Positions 17,721 to 26,321 of a DNA stretch of 64,000 bases are shown here, piece by piece. Source of the stretch: Oscillospiraceae bacterium (GTDB lineage: Bacteria > Bacillota > Clostridia > Oscillospirales > Acutalibacteraceae). Each line of letters begins with the position of its first letter. The first letter of the stretch is position 1. Position numbers and translations under genes: made by a program. The stretch covers positions 1 through 64,000 of the forward strand of contig WRBQ01000003.1 in the NCBI GenBank assembly GCA_009784445.1, in the 5' to 3' direction. The notes beneath the pieces are model-generated. The model saw nothing but the letters and a program-made list of their open reading frames with translations. It was not told the origin of the DNA and made no database searches.

Positions 17721-18196
17721 TAACGGCAGCTCCCGCAACTGCAACCGCAGCCGCCATAGCAGTGGCCGCGTCCGCAGCCGCAGCCGCCCTTGGCATCACG
17801 GTGGTAGTCTTTTTCATAACGGTCGTCATCGCGGCGATAATCTTCGCGGTAGGCGGTGTCGGCCCGGCGGAAATCTTCGTTGTAACGATCACGCGCATCA
17901 TTTTCCTTGTAATTGACGTCGTGATTGTGAAACGCATTGTCGAATGATTTTTTGGTGTGGTCTTTGTGATAGGCTACTTCACGCTCGCGGAAATCTTCTT
18001 TGAGCTTTTCCATATCATATTTTTCACGAAAGTCCACGTCGTTTTCGCTAAAGCACTCGTCGTGCTTGTCGCGCGCCATATCTTCGTGATAATCTTCACG
18101 ATCATCGTAGTAGCGTTGGCGGGAATCTACGTCGCGGTGGCGATAGTCCTCGTGGTAATCGGCCTCGCGGCGCTTGAAATCATCATAGTCGCGCAT
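17699..18196 (-). CDS. Charged 20-residue-repeat protein with Cys/Gly-rich C-terminus
   Basis: 165 aa; repeats such as NDVDFREKYDMEKLKEDFRER / EVAYHKDHTKKSFDNAFHNH / DVNYKENDARDRYNEDFRRA then GGCGCGRGHCYGGCGCSCGSCRYC. Confidence 0.7.
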   Translation of the reverse strand: MRDYDDFKRREADYHEDYRHRDVDSRQRYYDDREDYHEDMARDKHDECFSENDVDFREKYDMEKLKEDFREREVAYHKDHTKKSFDNAFHNHDVNYKENDARDRYNEDFRRADTAYREDYRRDDDRYEKDYHRDAKGGCGCGRGHCYGGCGCSCGSCRYCYGKKY

Positions 18197-18198
18197 GG

Positions 18199-19173
18199 TT
18201 AAAAACGCCCCTTTCTCCCAAAATCGTCGCGGTCAAATTTATCAAAGCGGCTTTCGCCGGAAAATTCGCCTTTAAGACCGGCATAACCCTTGCCGTTCCC
18301 AAATTCTTTGCCCTTGCCGCCAAAGTCATCGCGGTAGCCATAGCCTTTGCGCTTGAATTGGTCGCGCAGTTGCTCGCCACGGCGGCGCACTTCTTCGGCT
18401 TTGCGTTCTTTTTCCCAGTCCTCCATGGATTTGCCCGCTTTGTGTGGGTGCGGGTGGCACATGTGGCAGCTTTGCTTGCCGCAGCCGCCGCAGCCATGGT
18501 CATGGTGACGATGGCCGTTGCCGCAGGCATCACACCGGCCGCAATTGCAATACGGTTTGGGTGGTTTTGGAGGTTTGCAGCCACCGCCGCAACCACAGCC
18601 GCCGTTATGGGGGTTAGGCATGTCTACATAACGCCCGCACTTGTTGCAGCCGCCGTCGCAACCGCAGCCGCCGCTAAAGGGGTTGGGCATGTCTACATAA
18701 TTGCCGCATTTGTTGCAGCCACAGCCGCCGCAACCACAGTAGTCACGCATGTTTTCGGCGTGGCGGTGCATATCTTCCACAAACACGATATCGCCGTTGT
18801 GGTAATCTTCGTCATAGTTGTCTTTGCCGCAGTGGCATTTTTCATGCGTTTTGTCACGCATATAATTTTCCTTGAAATCTACGTCTTTATTGCAAAATTC
18901 TTCGTTGAATTTGTCTTTTACAAAATCCTTGTGATAGTCAACTTCTTTTTCAAAAAAATCTTCCTTAAATTTTTCACGTTCATGGTTTTCGCGGAAATTT
19001 TCATCGTTTTCGTGGAACATTTCGTCAAACCTGTCTTTGCTCAGGTTTTCGCAACTGTCTTGGTCATCGTGATAAAAGCGTTCGTTAAAATCCGCGTCGT
19101 TGCGGCGGTAGCGCTCGTGATAGTCCGCGTCCCGCTCGCGGAAGGAATCGAAGTCATCAAATCGTTTGCTCAT
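18199..19173 (-). CDS. Paralogous charged 20-residue-repeat protein with long Cys/Gly/His-rich domain
   Basis: 324 aa from ATG 19173 with AAGGAG; repeats DENFRENHEREKFKEDFFEK / EVDYHKDFVKDKFNEEFCNK / DVDFKENYMRDK; CGCGGCGCNKCGNYVDMPNP x2. Confidence 0.72.
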   Translation of the reverse strand: MSKRFDDFDSFRERDADYHERYRRNDADFNERFYHDDQDSCENLSKDRFDEMFHENDENFRENHEREKFKEDFFEKEVDYHKDFVKDKFNEEFCNKDVDFKENYMRDKTHEKCHCGKDNYDEDYHNGDIVFVEDMHRHAENMRDYCGCGGCGCNKCGNYVDMPNPFSGGCGCDGGCNKCGRYVDMPNPHNGGCGCGGGCKPPKPPKPYCNCGRCDACGNGHRHHDHGCGGCGKQSCHMCHPHPHKAGKSMEDWEKERKAEEVRRRGEQLRDQFKRKGYGYRDDFGGKGKEFGNGKGYAGLKGEFSGESRFDKFDRDDFGRKGRF

Positions 19174-19348
19174 CGTGCAATCTCCTTGTTGTTGATAGTT
19201 CATGGTCTGTTTGGCATTCCTGAAAGTGTTGCGCAAAACTTTCCTGGTTGCCGGTGTGGCGCACATTCACCACGTCGCATTGATGATGAAGCTCATCGCG
19301 CAAGTTTTTCATGCTTGCGCGCAGTTCATCGCAAAAGTCATACCTCAT
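19157..19348 (-). CDS. Small hypothetical protein in the same cluster
   Basis: 63 aa MRYDFCDELRASMKNLRDELHHQCDVVN...; adjacent to the 19349 stop and overlapping the next gene. Confidence 0.45.
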   Translation of the reverse strand: MRYDFCDELRASMKNLRDELHHQCDVVNVRHTGNQESFAQHFQECQTDHELSTTRRLHDEQTI

Positions 19349-19624
19349 TCAAACGTCCTCTCTTTTGGTGCGAACGTAGTCCACTTGCCGTTCGTGAAAT
19401 TCTTCGGTGAAATTTTCGCCGTCACGATGATCACATGGGCACGGGCACGGCCTGCACGGTTGCACTTGCTGGCAGGGCCTGCACAGTTGTGCGTGGGGCT
19501 TGGGTTGTTCGTCGGTTCTTCCTGTGCGGAAGTTCCGGCGCAATGCATCGCTGCCTGCGCGCGACTTGCGGCGCATTTGCTCCATGCCTGCGCGAAAATC
19601 GTGGGAATTATAGTCCTGGGGCAT
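19349..19624 (-). CDS. Small Cys/Pro-rich hypothetical protein, first gene of the cluster
   Basis: 91 aa; MPQDYNSHDFRAGMEQMRRK...QLCRPCQQVQPCRPCPCPCDH...NFTEEFHERQVDYV; AGGAGGAG SD. Confidence 0.55.
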   Translation of the reverse strand: MPQDYNSHDFRAGMEQMRRKSRAGSDALRRNFRTGRTDEQPKPHAQLCRPCQQVQPCRPCPCPCDHRDGENFTEEFHERQVDYVRTKREDV

Positions 19625-19710
19625 GCGTACTCCTCCTTCTGCTAAAAAATGAGATACTAGTTCATTATACGGACTAGCCTGACAAGCGTGCACAATTTGG
19701 CAAAAAATTC

Positions 19711-19739
19711 TTGACAAAACCAGCAAGACATGTTATAAT
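19711..19739 (+). promoter_or_regulatory. SigmaA-type promoter for the His/Cys-rich lipoprotein
   Basis: TTGACA-17-TATAAT. Confidence 0.8.
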
Positions 19740-19781
19740 TAGCTCAGCCTAACCATCACTATACAAAAAGGAGTAGTCCCC

Positions 19782-20030
19782 ATGAAGAAAGTTCTCGTTT
19801 TAATCCTCGCCCTTGCCATGGCGTTCACCATGGCGGCGGCATTCACCGGCTGCGGCAACGGCTATGACGAAACCGAACATCAACACGACCACGCACACGG
19901 CCACAACCACGACCGCGCAGACAATCCATGCTATGAAATCGGCTGCGACTGGCCGGGCCACCCCGCTGGCGAACATGGCGTTTGCCACTGCCATGGCCGC
20001 TGCAACACCCCCGGCTGCGCCTGCCACTAA
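19782..20030 (+). CDS. Small His/Cys-rich putative lipoprotein
   Basis: 82 aa; signal peptide + FTGC lipobox; EHQHDHAHGHNHD and CHCHGRCNTPGCACH. Confidence 0.75.
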   Translation: MKKVLVLILALAMAFTMAAAFTGCGNGYDETEHQHDHAHGHNHDRADNPCYEIGCDWPGHPAGEHGVCHCHGRCNTPGCACH

Positions 20031-20203
20031 GCAGGATTTTGCAAGACAATTTCGGCATATCGACGAAATTTCAGCGCTGCGTTTGTGCATGTTGACCAAC
20101 AATCATGCACTGCGCGGCGCTTTCCTATGTTAAAGTTTTACTTGTTCACCCTTTATTTTCGTTATATTGCATAAATTTTTACAATTTCTTTGTGCAAGTT
20201 GAC

Positions 20204-20232
20204 TTGACAAACGCATTGTTTTGGTGTATACT
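20204..20232 (+). promoter_or_regulatory. SigmaA-type promoter upstream of small ORF 20286
   Basis: TTGACA-17-TATACT. Confidence 0.8.
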
Positions 20233-20285
20233 ATGATTGTAGGGTAAAACAACCCGCAAAACACTATAGAAAAGGAGAATACACC

Positions 20286-20438
20286 ATGAAATTCGCAATG
20301 AACGAAGTGGATCGTCAAATGCTTGAAGAAGAACGCAAGCTGTTGAAGCAAATCAGCAACGAGCCCATGAGCCTGCGCCAGTTCGGCCGCGCCATTAAAC
20401 TCGACGCTCTCATCCGCGCCAACCAACGCATGCGCTAA
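20286..20438 (+). CDS. 50-aa small protein MKFAMNEVDRQMLEEERKLLKQISNEPMSLRQFGRAIKLDALIRANQRMR
   Basis: AAAGGAG SD, good promoter upstream and hairpin downstream; below ORF-track cutoff. Confidence 0.65.
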   Translation: MKFAMNEVDRQMLEEERKLLKQISNEPMSLRQFGRAIKLDALIRANQRMR

Positions 20439-20488
20439 TTCAAATTAGTAGAGAAGGACGGCCATGAAACAACTGAATACCCACAAAT

Positions 20489-20520
20489 GACTGCAACGGT
20501 TCCCAAAAACTGTTGCAGTC
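20489..20520 (+). terminator. Hairpin after small ORF 20286
   Basis: GACTGCAAC-ggttcccaaaaact-GTTGCAGTC perfect 9-bp stem, weak T tract. Confidence 0.5.
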
Positions 20521-20596
20521 GTTGTTTGTGTTGGGGCTTGATTTTTTCGCACAGATGTGATACAATATATAGGTGTGTGAAAGAGGAGAGATATTG

Positions 20597-21457
20597 ATGA
20601 AAAAACATTTACGACTAATTGCGTTGCTGCTGGCCCTCGTTTTCTTGGCCGGCTGCGGCATGTTCGCGCCCATCCCTGCGCCAACAGACCCATTCGACCA
20701 GCCACCCAGAGAGCACAACCCTGCCCGTGAGTCCGTGCGGGTGACGATTCCCGAAGGCTTTAACTTTGTGCAAATTGCGCAACGCCTAGAAGAAAGCGGC
20801 GTAGTAAGCGCCGAGGCCTTCTTCCATGCTGCGCAGAGTTTTGAAGTGCAGTCCTTCGCCACGCCGTTTGACCGTCGCTCGGCGTTTTTTCTGGAGGGTT
20901 TTCTCTTCCCGGATACCTATGAGTTTTTCTTGGACAGTGAACCCAACGAAGTGCTGCGCATTATATTGAATAATTACGCCAGCCGTGTGCTGCCCATGAT
21001 GGCCACCAACAACACCGGCTTTAGCGACTATGAAGTGCTGATTTTGGCCTCCATCGTAGAGCGTGAGGCAAGGTCTACCGAGCACATGCACATGGTGGCT
21101 TCGGTGTTCTACAACCGCATGAACATCAACATGATGATGCAGGCCAACCCCACGCGCTACTATGCCCGCGACGTGCTGGGGCCCTCGCCGTGGATTCCCG
21201 GTGATGCAAGCCATTGGCTGCCGCTGTATGACACCTATATCCACAACCTGGCTAGGCCTGACCCGCGCCTGCCCATCGGTCCCATCTGCAACCCCGGCGA
21301 GCGCGCCATCTATGCCGTGCTTAACCCAGCAACCACGGAATACTTGTTCTTCTTTTTCGGACAAGACCACGACAATCACTACAGCCGCACCTACGCCGAA
21401 CACAACGCCGCCATGCGCCGCGTTGGCGTGTGCTTTGGTGCTTGCCCACGCTGCTAG
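20597..21457 (+). CDS. mltG: Endolytic transglycosylase MltG-like (YceG family) lipoprotein
   Basis: VRVTIPEGFNFVQIAQRLEESGVVSAEAF, LEGFLFPDTYEF, LILASIVEREA, NPGERAIYAVLNP. Confidence 0.9.
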   Translation: MKKHLRLIALLLALVFLAGCGMFAPIPAPTDPFDQPPREHNPARESVRVTIPEGFNFVQIAQRLEESGVVSAEAFFHAAQSFEVQSFATPFDRRSAFFLEGFLFPDTYEFFLDSEPNEVLRIILNNYASRVLPMMATNNTGFSDYEVLILASIVEREARSTEHMHMVASVFYNRMNINMMMQANPTRYYARDVLGPSPWIPGDASHWLPLYDTYIHNLARPDPRLPIGPICNPGERAIYAVLNPATTEYLFFFFGQDHDNHYSRTYAEHNAAMRRVGVCFGACPRC

Positions 21458-21505
21458 TTACTTTTTTTGCAAAAAAAGTAACAAAAAAAACCTAAACGCT
21501 TCGCG
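21457..21505. repeat. Dispersed T7-GC-A7 palindrome element, family B, starting on the mltG stop codon
   Basis: GTTACTTTTTTTGCAAAAAAAGTAAC perfect 26-nt palindrome then aaaaaaaacctaaacgcttcgcg. Confidence 0.8.
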
Positions 21506-21616
21506 CTGACTGTTTATGATGAGTTGAAAAAGCAAGCCCCTGCCTCCCCCTTGGGGGAGGTGCCCCGCAGGGCGGTGGGGGTAAGCTGCGAAGCATAAAA
21601 TGGTTAAACTAAGGAC

Positions 21617-23074
21617 ATGAATTTGACAATTGCTCATTTGGCTGATTTGCATTACTACCCTGCTGCGATGACCGGCGAGTTTTGTCGTGCGTTTGTTGAA
21701 GACAACGACCGCTTGGGCAAACCCGCACGCCACAGCGAACGATTGCTGCAGGCCGCACTGGCACAACTGACAGAAAACCCGGTGCAATATCTGCTGCTGG
21801 CGGGAGATTTGATTCGCGAGGGCGAGCACGACGCACATGTTGCGCTGGTTGAACTGCTGCAAGATTTCTCGCGCAGCACTGGCACACAAGTGCTGCCGGT
21901 GCCCGGCAACCATGACATCAACAACGGCCATGCTGCGCAGTATTGCGACGGACAAAAGGAGCCTGCGCGGCAAACTACATCGGAAGATTTTTCGGCGATT
22001 TACAAGCCATTGCTGCCCGAACATGCGCGGTTTTTCGGGCTGAGCTATGCCCTTGAGCTGGACGAGCAGCACACGCTGATTGCGCTTGATAGCACAAAAC
22101 CCGGCGCGCGTGTGCACGGTGAGATTAGCCCTGAGCAACTGCAATGGGCCGTGGGTGAATGTGAAAACGCCACAAAAAACGGGCGCATTGTGCTGGGGCT
22201 GATGCACCACAATTTGGCGCCACATGTGGGGCAAACATTGCCGGGTTATTTGCTGGAGAATTATCTGCATGTGCGTGAAAGACTAGCTCGCGCAGGCATG
22301 CAATTTAGTTTTTGCGGGCATCAACATCGCGGCCATGTGGCAAAAGTTGATTGTGGCAAGCATGTGTTTTATGACATTTGTGCGCCTGCGCTCAACAGCT
22401 TTCCCTGCCAGTTTTATCGCGTGCAGTTATGCGATGGCACTGCGCACATCACCACACATGCCGCTGACCCCAGCCTACCGCTGAAGGACAGTTTTCGCTT
22501 CACCTTTGCAGGCAAGCGCGGCGGATTGATGGGCTTTTTTGCGGCAAATTTGCGGCGCAAGCTACCCGAACTGCTGGGGGATATGGCGCAGTGCGGTGGC
22601 TCACAGGCTTGGCTTGCGCAACGCGGCACGCAAACGCCCACTTGGCTGCGGCCAGTGCTCGCGCAGCTGGATGCGCGCTATGTGAAGCGCCCGCACCATG
22701 CGGTGAAGCTGGCAGAAAAAGTGCTGCGGCGAGCGATGAAGTTGCGTATTTCGCCGCACGGCACGCTGCAAGATTTCTTTGAAACTTCGCTGGTGCTCAT
22801 CTATGGCTACGGCGATTGGCGCGACGAGCCCTTGCTACGTGACGTGGTGCAGCGCATTGAAGATGGGCGATTCGTGAGCCAAGCACTGCGCTTTGCGGGC
22901 GATGCGATTACCCGCGATTTGCTGCGTAGCGGCAAACACAGTCGCTTGTTTTTGCAGGTTGCATTGGCTGCCGTGTTTTTCCCACACCGGCGAGCAATTT
23001 CCCGCGCGCTCACTCGCCTTGCCATGCGCATGGTGTCGATGCCGCGCAAACAAGAATATATCCTGAAAGGCTAA
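21617..23074 (+). CDS. Metallophosphoesterase
   Basis: IAHLADLHYYP, LLLAGDLIREGEHDAH, VPGNHDINN, FCGHQHRGHV. Confidence 0.88.
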   Translation: MNLTIAHLADLHYYPAAMTGEFCRAFVEDNDRLGKPARHSERLLQAALAQLTENPVQYLLLAGDLIREGEHDAHVALVELLQDFSRSTGTQVLPVPGNHDINNGHAAQYCDGQKEPARQTTSEDFSAIYKPLLPEHARFFGLSYALELDEQHTLIALDSTKPGARVHGEISPEQLQWAVGECENATKNGRIVLGLMHHNLAPHVGQTLPGYLLENYLHVRERLARAGMQFSFCGHQHRGHVAKVDCGKHVFYDICAPALNSFPCQFYRVQLCDGTAHITTHAADPSLPLKDSFRFTFAGKRGGLMGFFAANLRRKLPELLGDMAQCGGSQAWLAQRGTQTPTWLRPVLAQLDARYVKRPHHAVKLAEKVLRRAMKLRISPHGTLQDFFETSLVLIYGYGDWRDEPLLRDVVQRIEDGRFVSQALRFAGDAITRDLLRSGKHSRLFLQVALAAVFFPHRRAISRALTRLAMRMVSMPRKQEYILKG

Positions 23075-23077
23075 GCG

Positions 23078-23863
23078 ATGCACGAGATTTTTGCAAAGGC
23101 CCGCCATGTGATTTTGGACATGGACGGCACATTTTATCTGGAAGACACGATGATTCCCGGCGGTGACCGGTTTATCAACGCGCTCACACAGCGTGGGATT
23201 GGGCACCTGTTTTTCACCAACAATTCGGCGAACTCAGCGGCATTGTGCAGCGCGAAGCTTGCAAAAATGAACTTCCCCACACCGGAGGAAAAGATTGTGC
23301 TGTCTAGCCATGTGGCGGCGGAGTTTTTGCAGCGCACACACCCCGGCGCGCGCATTTATTGCTTGGGCAACGAGCGTTTGCATGCAGACTTGCGAGCCGC
23401 AGGTGTCAATCTGGTGGACGACGCACCCGACGTGATTCTGCTGGGCTTTGACACCACGCTGACCTATGAAAAGATTCACAAGGCTGCCAATTGGCTGGCC
23501 GCTGGATTGCCTTATTACGCCACGCACCCGGACGTTAACTGCCCGCTGAAGGTGGGCTTTATGCCCGACACCGGCAGCATGATTGCCTTGTTTGAGGCGA
23601 GCACGGGGCGCCGTCCCACGGTGCTGGGCAAGCCCACGCGCCACACCGTGGACTACCTAGCGCGCTACTTAAACTGCGACCCCAGTGAGCTTGTGTTCAT
23701 CGGCGACCGAACCGAAACAGACGTGGCCATCGGCTTCAATCATGGCATACCCAGCATACTGGTGCTTAGCGGCGCGACCAGCCGCGAGAAATACGAAAGC
23801 CAAAGTGAAATAAAAGCTGGACTTGTGGTGGATAAGCTAGCGGATTTGGTGGCCTATCTTTAA
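23078..23863 (+). CDS. HAD-IIA family phosphatase (NagD-like)
   Basis: VILDMDGTFYLEDTMIPGG, FFTNNSANSA, LGKPTRHTVDYLARYLN, VFIGDRTETDVAIG. Confidence 0.9.
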   Translation: MHEIFAKARHVILDMDGTFYLEDTMIPGGDRFINALTQRGIGHLFFTNNSANSAALCSAKLAKMNFPTPEEKIVLSSHVAAEFLQRTHPGARIYCLGNERLHADLRAAGVNLVDDAPDVILLGFDTTLTYEKIHKAANWLAAGLPYYATHPDVNCPLKVGFMPDTGSMIALFEASTGRRPTVLGKPTRHTVDYLARYLNCDPSELVFIGDRTETDVAIGFNHGIPSILVLSGATSREKYESQSEIKAGLVVDKLADLVAYL

Positions 23864-23896
23864 TAAAGCATTTGACGTGGACTTTTGCTAGCGGTA

Positions 23897-23937
23897 GAAT
23901 AGAACACCGCGAAGCGACTGCTCCCCGCAGGGGCGGA
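23897..23937. repeat. Dispersed repeat family C (partial)
   Basis: agaatagaacaccgcgaagcgactgctccccgcaggggcgg. Confidence 0.55.
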
Positions 23938-23980
23938 TTGAATCCCGCCGTAAATAAATTCTTCAAAGGAGGTCATTGCT

Positions 23981-24493
23981 ATGACCAAATCCCGCAAACG
24001 AGTCTTATTCATCGCACAGGCTGCCATTATCGCGGCACTTTACGCGGCAGTTACCCTAGCGCTGGGCGCCACACCCATCCACTGGATTTCCTATGGTCCT
24101 GTGCAATTTCGCATTGCCGAGGCACTCACCATGCTGGCGGCACTCACGCCCGCGGCCATTCCCGGGCTGACCATTGGCACGTTTTTCGCCAACCTCGCCA
24201 GCCCCTATGGCTGGATGGACTGGGTGTTTGGCACCCTAGCGAGTTTTCTTGCTGCCACATGCAGCTGGCAACTGCGCAAGATTGAATTCAAGCGCTTGCC
24301 ATGGTTATCCGGCCTGCCGCCGGTGCTGTTCAATGCCCTTGTTGTGCCTATCATCATCATCACTGCAGCGGGACTTGAATGGTCGATCTTCCCGCTGTTT
24401 GCCGCGCAGGTTGCACTAGGGCAGTTCGTGGTGGTGTATGCGCTGGGCATGCCCTTATTGGCGGCACTGCGCAAAACTCGTATATTCACATAA
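23981..24493 (+). CDS. queT: QueT family transporter (predicted queuosine precursor)
   Basis: ALYAAVTLALG..HWISYGPVQFRIAEALTMLAALTPAAIPGLTIGTFFANLASPYGWMDWVFGTLASFLAA. Confidence 0.85.
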   Translation: MTKSRKRVLFIAQAAIIAALYAAVTLALGATPIHWISYGPVQFRIAEALTMLAALTPAAIPGLTIGTFFANLASPYGWMDWVFGTLASFLAATCSWQLRKIEFKRLPWLSGLPPVLFNALVVPIIIITAAGLEWSIFPLFAAQVALGQFVVVYALGMPLLAALRKTRIFT

Positions 24494-24516
24494 TTAATCA
24501 TTTGGAGGAAACCCAT

Positions 24517-25485
24517 ATGGCAGCAGACTATGCCGTGCCACTGGCAAAACTAGTGGAGGACAACGGTTACACCTACATTCATCAACCGCCTGCCGCAGCG
24601 CAGATTTCCATCAGCAGCCGCGACATTGACCGCCCAAGCTTGGTGCTTGCCGGATTTTCGCAGCACTTTGATGCCCGCCGCGTACAGTTTTTGGGCTACA
24701 GCGAGCTGGACTACTTAAATTCACTCAGTGACGATATGCAGCTGCAACGCTTGCGTGATTTCTTCACGCTTAAGCCGGTGGCGGTGATTATTCCCCATGG
24801 CAACAAATGCCCTGCATCGGTGCTGCAACTTGCGCAAGAGCACGGCACTCCCCTGCTGAGCACACAAAGCACAACCAGCGCTGCGATGGCCGCACTGATT
24901 TCATACTTATCGGTTGAACTGGCCGAGCGTGTGACGCGCCACGGCGTGCTGGTTGAGGTGTATGGCCAAGGCGTGCTGATTTTGGGCGCCAGTGGCGTGG
25001 GCAAAAGCGAAACCGCCGTGGAGCTCATCAAACGCGGGCACCGCCTAGTGGCCGATGACGCCGTGGAAATCCGCCGGGTGAGCGACAAAACTCTGGTGGG
25101 CAGTGCACCGGATAACATTCGTCACTTTGTGGAACTGCGCGGCGTGGGCATCATCAACGCCCGCCGGATTTTCGGCATGGGCGCGGTGAAGCTGACTGAA
25201 AAAATCAACATGGTGCTGCAAATGGAGCCCTGGGACAAAGACCGCGTGTACGACCGGCTGGGCTTGGACGAACAAAGCGTGGATATACTTGGCATTAAGG
25301 TGCCGGTGTGCGTGGTGCCCGTGAAGCCCGGGCGCAATCTTTCCATCATTGTGGAGGCTGCGGCGATGAACAACCGCCAAAAGATGATGGGCTACAACGC
25401 GGCGCGTGAGCTGCTGCACCAGCTTGGCATGGCCGACGAAGTCGTGCCCGAGCAGCGTGAGCTAGATGTTTGGAAGGAGTATTAG
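24517..25485 (+). CDS. hprK: HPr kinase/phosphorylase
   Basis: GVLILGASGVGKSETAVELIKRGHRLVADDAVEI, ELRGVGIINARRIFGMGAV. Confidence 0.93.
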   Translation: MAADYAVPLAKLVEDNGYTYIHQPPAAAQISISSRDIDRPSLVLAGFSQHFDARRVQFLGYSELDYLNSLSDDMQLQRLRDFFTLKPVAVIIPHGNKCPASVLQLAQEHGTPLLSTQSTTSAAMAALISYLSVELAERVTRHGVLVEVYGQGVLILGASGVGKSETAVELIKRGHRLVADDAVEIRRVSDKTLVGSAPDNIRHFVELRGVGIINARRIFGMGAVKLTEKINMVLQMEPWDKDRVYDRLGLDEQSVDILGIKVPVCVVPVKPGRNLSIIVEAAAMNNRQKMMGYNAARELLHQLGMADEVVPEQRELDVWKEY

Positions 25486-25516
25486 TCAGCGATATTATGC
25501 CACATATTCATGAAAC

Positions 25517-25559
25517 TCGGATAGAACACAGCGAAGCGACCGAGCCCCACCGCAGGTGG
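25517..25559. repeat. Dispersed repeat family C (consensus-like copy)
   Basis: ctcggatagaacacagcgaagcgaccgagccccaccgcaggtgg. Confidence 0.65.
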
Positions 25560-25588
25560 TTGACAAATCGCCCATTTTGTGGTATACT
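25560..25588 (+). promoter_or_regulatory. SigmaA-type promoter abutting repeat
   Basis: TTGACA-17-TATACT. Confidence 0.8.
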
Positions 25589-25619
25589 AGGTATGAACAA
25601 ACTGTGAGGAAGGGCTACC

Positions 25620-26273
25620 ATGAAACGCTTGCTTAGCGCAATACTAACCATGGCGATGCTTGCGGCGTTTGCCGTGGGCGCGTTTGGCTTGCGCGTGGCA
25701 CCAAGCCTGATCCAAAGTGGCAGCTGGCAGCAAACTGAGCTACGCTGGCAAGGCGAAGCCACTTGGGAAATCCTCACCGGCGAAGTGAGTGTGGAACACA
25801 CGCAGCAGGGCAGCTGGCAAATTCTTACTCTGCGTGCACAACCAAACACGGGCAGCGCCACACGCGTGCATGTTCACATTCCAACGCCGAGCGAATTCGC
25901 GCTGTTTTGGCTGTTTTGCGACGAAGAGCTACAAGCCGCGCTGGCCGAGGCGCAAGCCATTCTGCAACACCCTGGGCGGCACCATGCAAGCTACATTGTG
26001 CAATTGCAACTGGCCGTGACGCAGGCCGAAAACTTCTACGCAACCGCAGAAATTTGCCCTGAGGAATTCATAAACACCGTTGAGCGATTGCAACAACTTG
26101 TTGCAAACCCACAAAGCGTAATTGTGAACAACGGACTGCTTGGACGGTTCGCGCCCGCGTGGTGGAACCTGCTTGATAACGTAACCGCGCCACTGCGCCG
26201 CATGAGCCGCGTGGAAATCATTCTGCCGATGCTGGGGCGTGTGGTGAGTGCAGTGTTCTCGCGTGATCGATAA
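25620..26273 (+). CDS. Hypothetical exported protein
   Basis: 217 aa with N-terminal signal peptide. Confidence 0.65.
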   Translation: MKRLLSAILTMAMLAAFAVGAFGLRVAPSLIQSGSWQQTELRWQGEATWEILTGEVSVEHTQQGSWQILTLRAQPNTGSATRVHVHIPTPSEFALFWLFCDEELQAALAEAQAILQHPGRHHASYIVQLQLAVTQAENFYATAEICPEEFINTVERLQQLVANPQSVIVNNGLLGRFAPAWWNLLDNVTAPLRRMSRVEIILPMLGRVVSAVFSRDR

Positions 26274-26289
26274 AATCCAATAAAAAACG

Positions 26290-26315
26290 CCCTCCCTTAT
26301 TATCGGGAGGGTTTG
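26290..26315. terminator. Rho-independent terminator between convergent genes
   Basis: CCCTCCC-ttattatc-GGGAGGG-TTTGTT. Confidence 0.85.
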
Positions 26316-26321
26316 TTCATT

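Noticed and set aside
18358-19410. 350-aa plus-strand hydrophobic ORF opposite the Cys-rich repeat genes
   Set aside because: Mirror image of the GAC/GAA/CAC-rich minus-strand coding repeats; minus-strand genes have SDs and consistent repeat structure.
20464-20490. Short leader peptide MKQLNTHK before a hairpin as an attenuator for mltG
   Set aside because: A separate promoter (TTGATT-17-TACAAT) lies between the hairpin and mltG; the hairpin is more simply the terminator of the 20286 gene.
23864-23980. PreQ1 riboswitch upstream of queT
   Set aside because: No preQ1-I/II consensus visible; region is largely a family C repeat.
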